A stretch of DNA of 64,000 nt from assembly GCF_004310865.1 (NCBI RefSeq), contig NZ_SIXI01000006.1, positions 62,001-126,000 of the forward strand, written 5' to 3'. This document shows positions 63,046 to 64,000 of this stretch, in pieces. Both the position numbers and the translations under genes were made by a program. This stretch comes from Aquabacterium lacunae. GTDB lineage: Bacteria > Pseudomonadota > Gammaproteobacteria > Burkholderiales > Burkholderiaceae_C. Under the pieces are notes generated by a model. It saw only the letters and a program-made list of their open reading frames with translations, did no database searches and was not told where the DNA came from. How positions within the stretch are numbered: the stretch's first letter is position 1; each line of letters begins with the position of its first letter.

Positions 63046-63828
63046 TTACTGCGCCACCCAGCCGCCGTCCATGTTCCAGGCCACACCGCGCACGTTGTCG
63101 GCCGAGGGGGAGCACAGGAACACGGCCAGGTCACCCAGCTGGGCCGGGGTCACGAACTGCAGCGAGGGTTGCTTTTCGCCCAGCAGGTCTTTCTGCGCCT
63201 CTTCCACGGTGATGCCACCCTTCGCCGCGCGGTCATCGATCTGCTTTTGCACCAGCGGGGTCAGCACCCAGCCGGGGCAGATGGCGTTGCAGGTCACACC
63301 CGTGGTCGCGGTTTCCAGGGCCACAGCCTTGGTCAGCCCCACCAGGCCATGCTTGGCCGCCACGTAGGCCGATTTGCCTGCCGACGCCACCAGACCATGG
63401 GCCGAGGCCAGGTTGATGATGCGGCCCCAGTTTTTCGCACGCATGCCCGGCACCACCAGGCGCGTGGTGTGAAAGGCCGAACTCAGGTTGATGGCGATGA
63501 CGGCATCCCACTTCTCAACGGGGAAGTTCTCGACATTGGCCACGTGCTGGATGCCGGCGTTGTTCACCAGGATGTCCACGCCACCGAACTCGGCGTTCGC
63601 GTAGGCCACCATGGCTTCGATCTCGGCGGGTTTGGACATGTCGGCCCCGTGGTAACCCACACGGATGCCGTGGGCGCTGCCGACCTGCAACACTTCGGCC
63701 TTGGGGCCTTCGCTGTCGCCAAAGCCATTGAGAATGATGTTCGCGCCCTGTGCGGCCAGCTGGCGGGCCATGCCCAGGCCAATGCCACTGGTCGAGCCGG
63801 TGACAAGCGCGGTTTTTCCTTTCAACAT
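63046..63828 (-). CDS. 3-hydroxybutyrate dehydrogenase (SDR family)
   Basis: A 260-aa short-chain dehydrogenase that oxidises D-3-hydroxybutyrate to acetoacetate with NAD, as in polyhydroxybutyrate use. The cofactor loop is GSTSGIGLG, NNAG is at IQH-flanked VNNAGIQHV, and the catalytic Ser/Tyr/Lys are in NLASAHGLVASAGKSAYVAAK. The start MLKGKTALVTG and AGGAGG eight bases upstream fix ATG 63828. It is typical of BdhA/HbdH sequences. A divergent gene starts 79 bases away. Confidence 0.9.
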   Translation of the reverse strand: MLKGKTALVTGSTSGIGLGMARQLAAQGANIILNGFGDSEGPKAEVLQVGSAHGIRVGYHGADMSKPAEIEAMVAYANAEFGGVDILVNNAGIQHVANVENFPVEKWDAVIAINLSSAFHTTRLVVPGMRAKNWGRIINLASAHGLVASAGKSAYVAAKHGLVGLTKAVALETATTGVTCNAICPGWVLTPLVQKQIDDRAAKGGITVEEAQKDLLGEKQPSLQFVTPAQLGDLAVFLCSPSADNVRGVAWNMDGGWVAQ

Positions 63829-63906
63829 TCGGGCCTCCTGTGGGGTCATTGCCAAACAAAATGATTGCTTCGGCCCATTATGGGTCGTCCACCCCGTAGG
63901 CACAGC

Positions 63907-64000
63907 ATGAATCAAGCCAATCAAACCACCGTTTCATCGCCGTCGACATCGCCCACGCTGCACCATGTCCGCTGCCCCGGGGCCAGCAAGACCGACCCCG
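63907..64000 (+). CDS. start of a divergent gene, possibly an alpha/beta hydrolase (partial)
   Basis: An open frame of 31 codons cut by the window edge. It begins MNQANQTT, then a Ser/Thr/Pro-rich stretch and LHHVRCPGASKTDP. In related bacteria an alpha/beta hydrolase with an LHxVRCP-like N-terminus often lies next to the 3-hydroxybutyrate dehydrogenase gene, but this fragment contains no catalytic motif. Confidence 0.45.
   Translation, partial: MNQANQTTVSSPSTSPTLHHVRCPGASKTDP

Overview
The window is 64 kb of dense, GC-rich bacterial chromosome. Gene order and protein sequences point to a betaproteobacterium of the order Burkholderiales, in the Comamonadaceae/Sphaerotilaceae range. Supporting synteny includes lysC-tRNA-Ser, pyrG-kdsA-eno-ftsB, dnaX-ybaB-recR, gloB-methyltransferase-rnhA, dapC-dapD-pilU-dapE-prmB, smc-zipA-ligA and grpE-dnaK-dnaJ. 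I saw no insertion sequence, prophage, CRISPR array, integrase or rRNA. Nearly everything looks like core chromosome, with many ATGA-type start/stop overlaps.

Layout. 1-4.7 kb: lysC tail, tRNA-Ser(GCT), pyrG, kdsA, eno, ftsB. 4.8-10.3 kb: nicotinamide riboside uptake and kinase, a TruC-type pseudouridine synthase, convergent Hsp33 and gamma-carbonic anhydrase, yaaA and a prolyl-4-hydroxylase-like dioxygenase. 10.3-15.2 kb: rhlE divergent from dnaX-ybaB-recR. 15.2-19.1 kb: mltD and gloB divergent from a methyltransferase and rnhA. 19.1-24.3 kb (minus strand): YheS-type ABC-F protein, NlpC/P60 peptidase, moaA, mobA and a GNAT acetyltransferase. 24.4-26.2 kb: a PhoD-like phosphatase. 26.3-33.7 kb (minus): lysine/meso-DAP genes dapC, dapD, dapE with pilU and prmB among them, an unknown exported protein, a CbiM-like membrane protein and queF. 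33.9-40.6 kb: smc-zipA-ligA.

The least ordinary part is 40.8-56.3 kb. Three paralogous diguanylate cyclases (c-di-GMP synthases) share a PAS-PAS-GAF-GGDEF body but carry three different membrane heads: a true MHYT sensor, a seven-helix head that looks like an MHYT domain stripped of its Met/His motifs, and a short two-helix anchor. All three keep a C-x8-H-x10-C-x-H signature in the GAF domain. Two of them begin with GTG codons built into perfect inverted repeats. After an SPFH/NfeD pair and an arginine/lysine/ornithine decarboxylase comes a set of two receiver-TPR proteins and a sensorless histidine kinase, with no DNA-binding output.

56.4-60.8 kb is a heat-shock block (grpE-dnaK-dnaJ, with hslR upstream) that has a clear sigma-32-type promoter before grpE. 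60.9-64 kb holds mnmC, a 3-hydroxybutyrate dehydrogenase and the start of a divergent gene cut by the window edge.

All functions come from reading motifs and family resemblance by eye; no database or structure search was run. Promoter and operator calls are pattern matches only.
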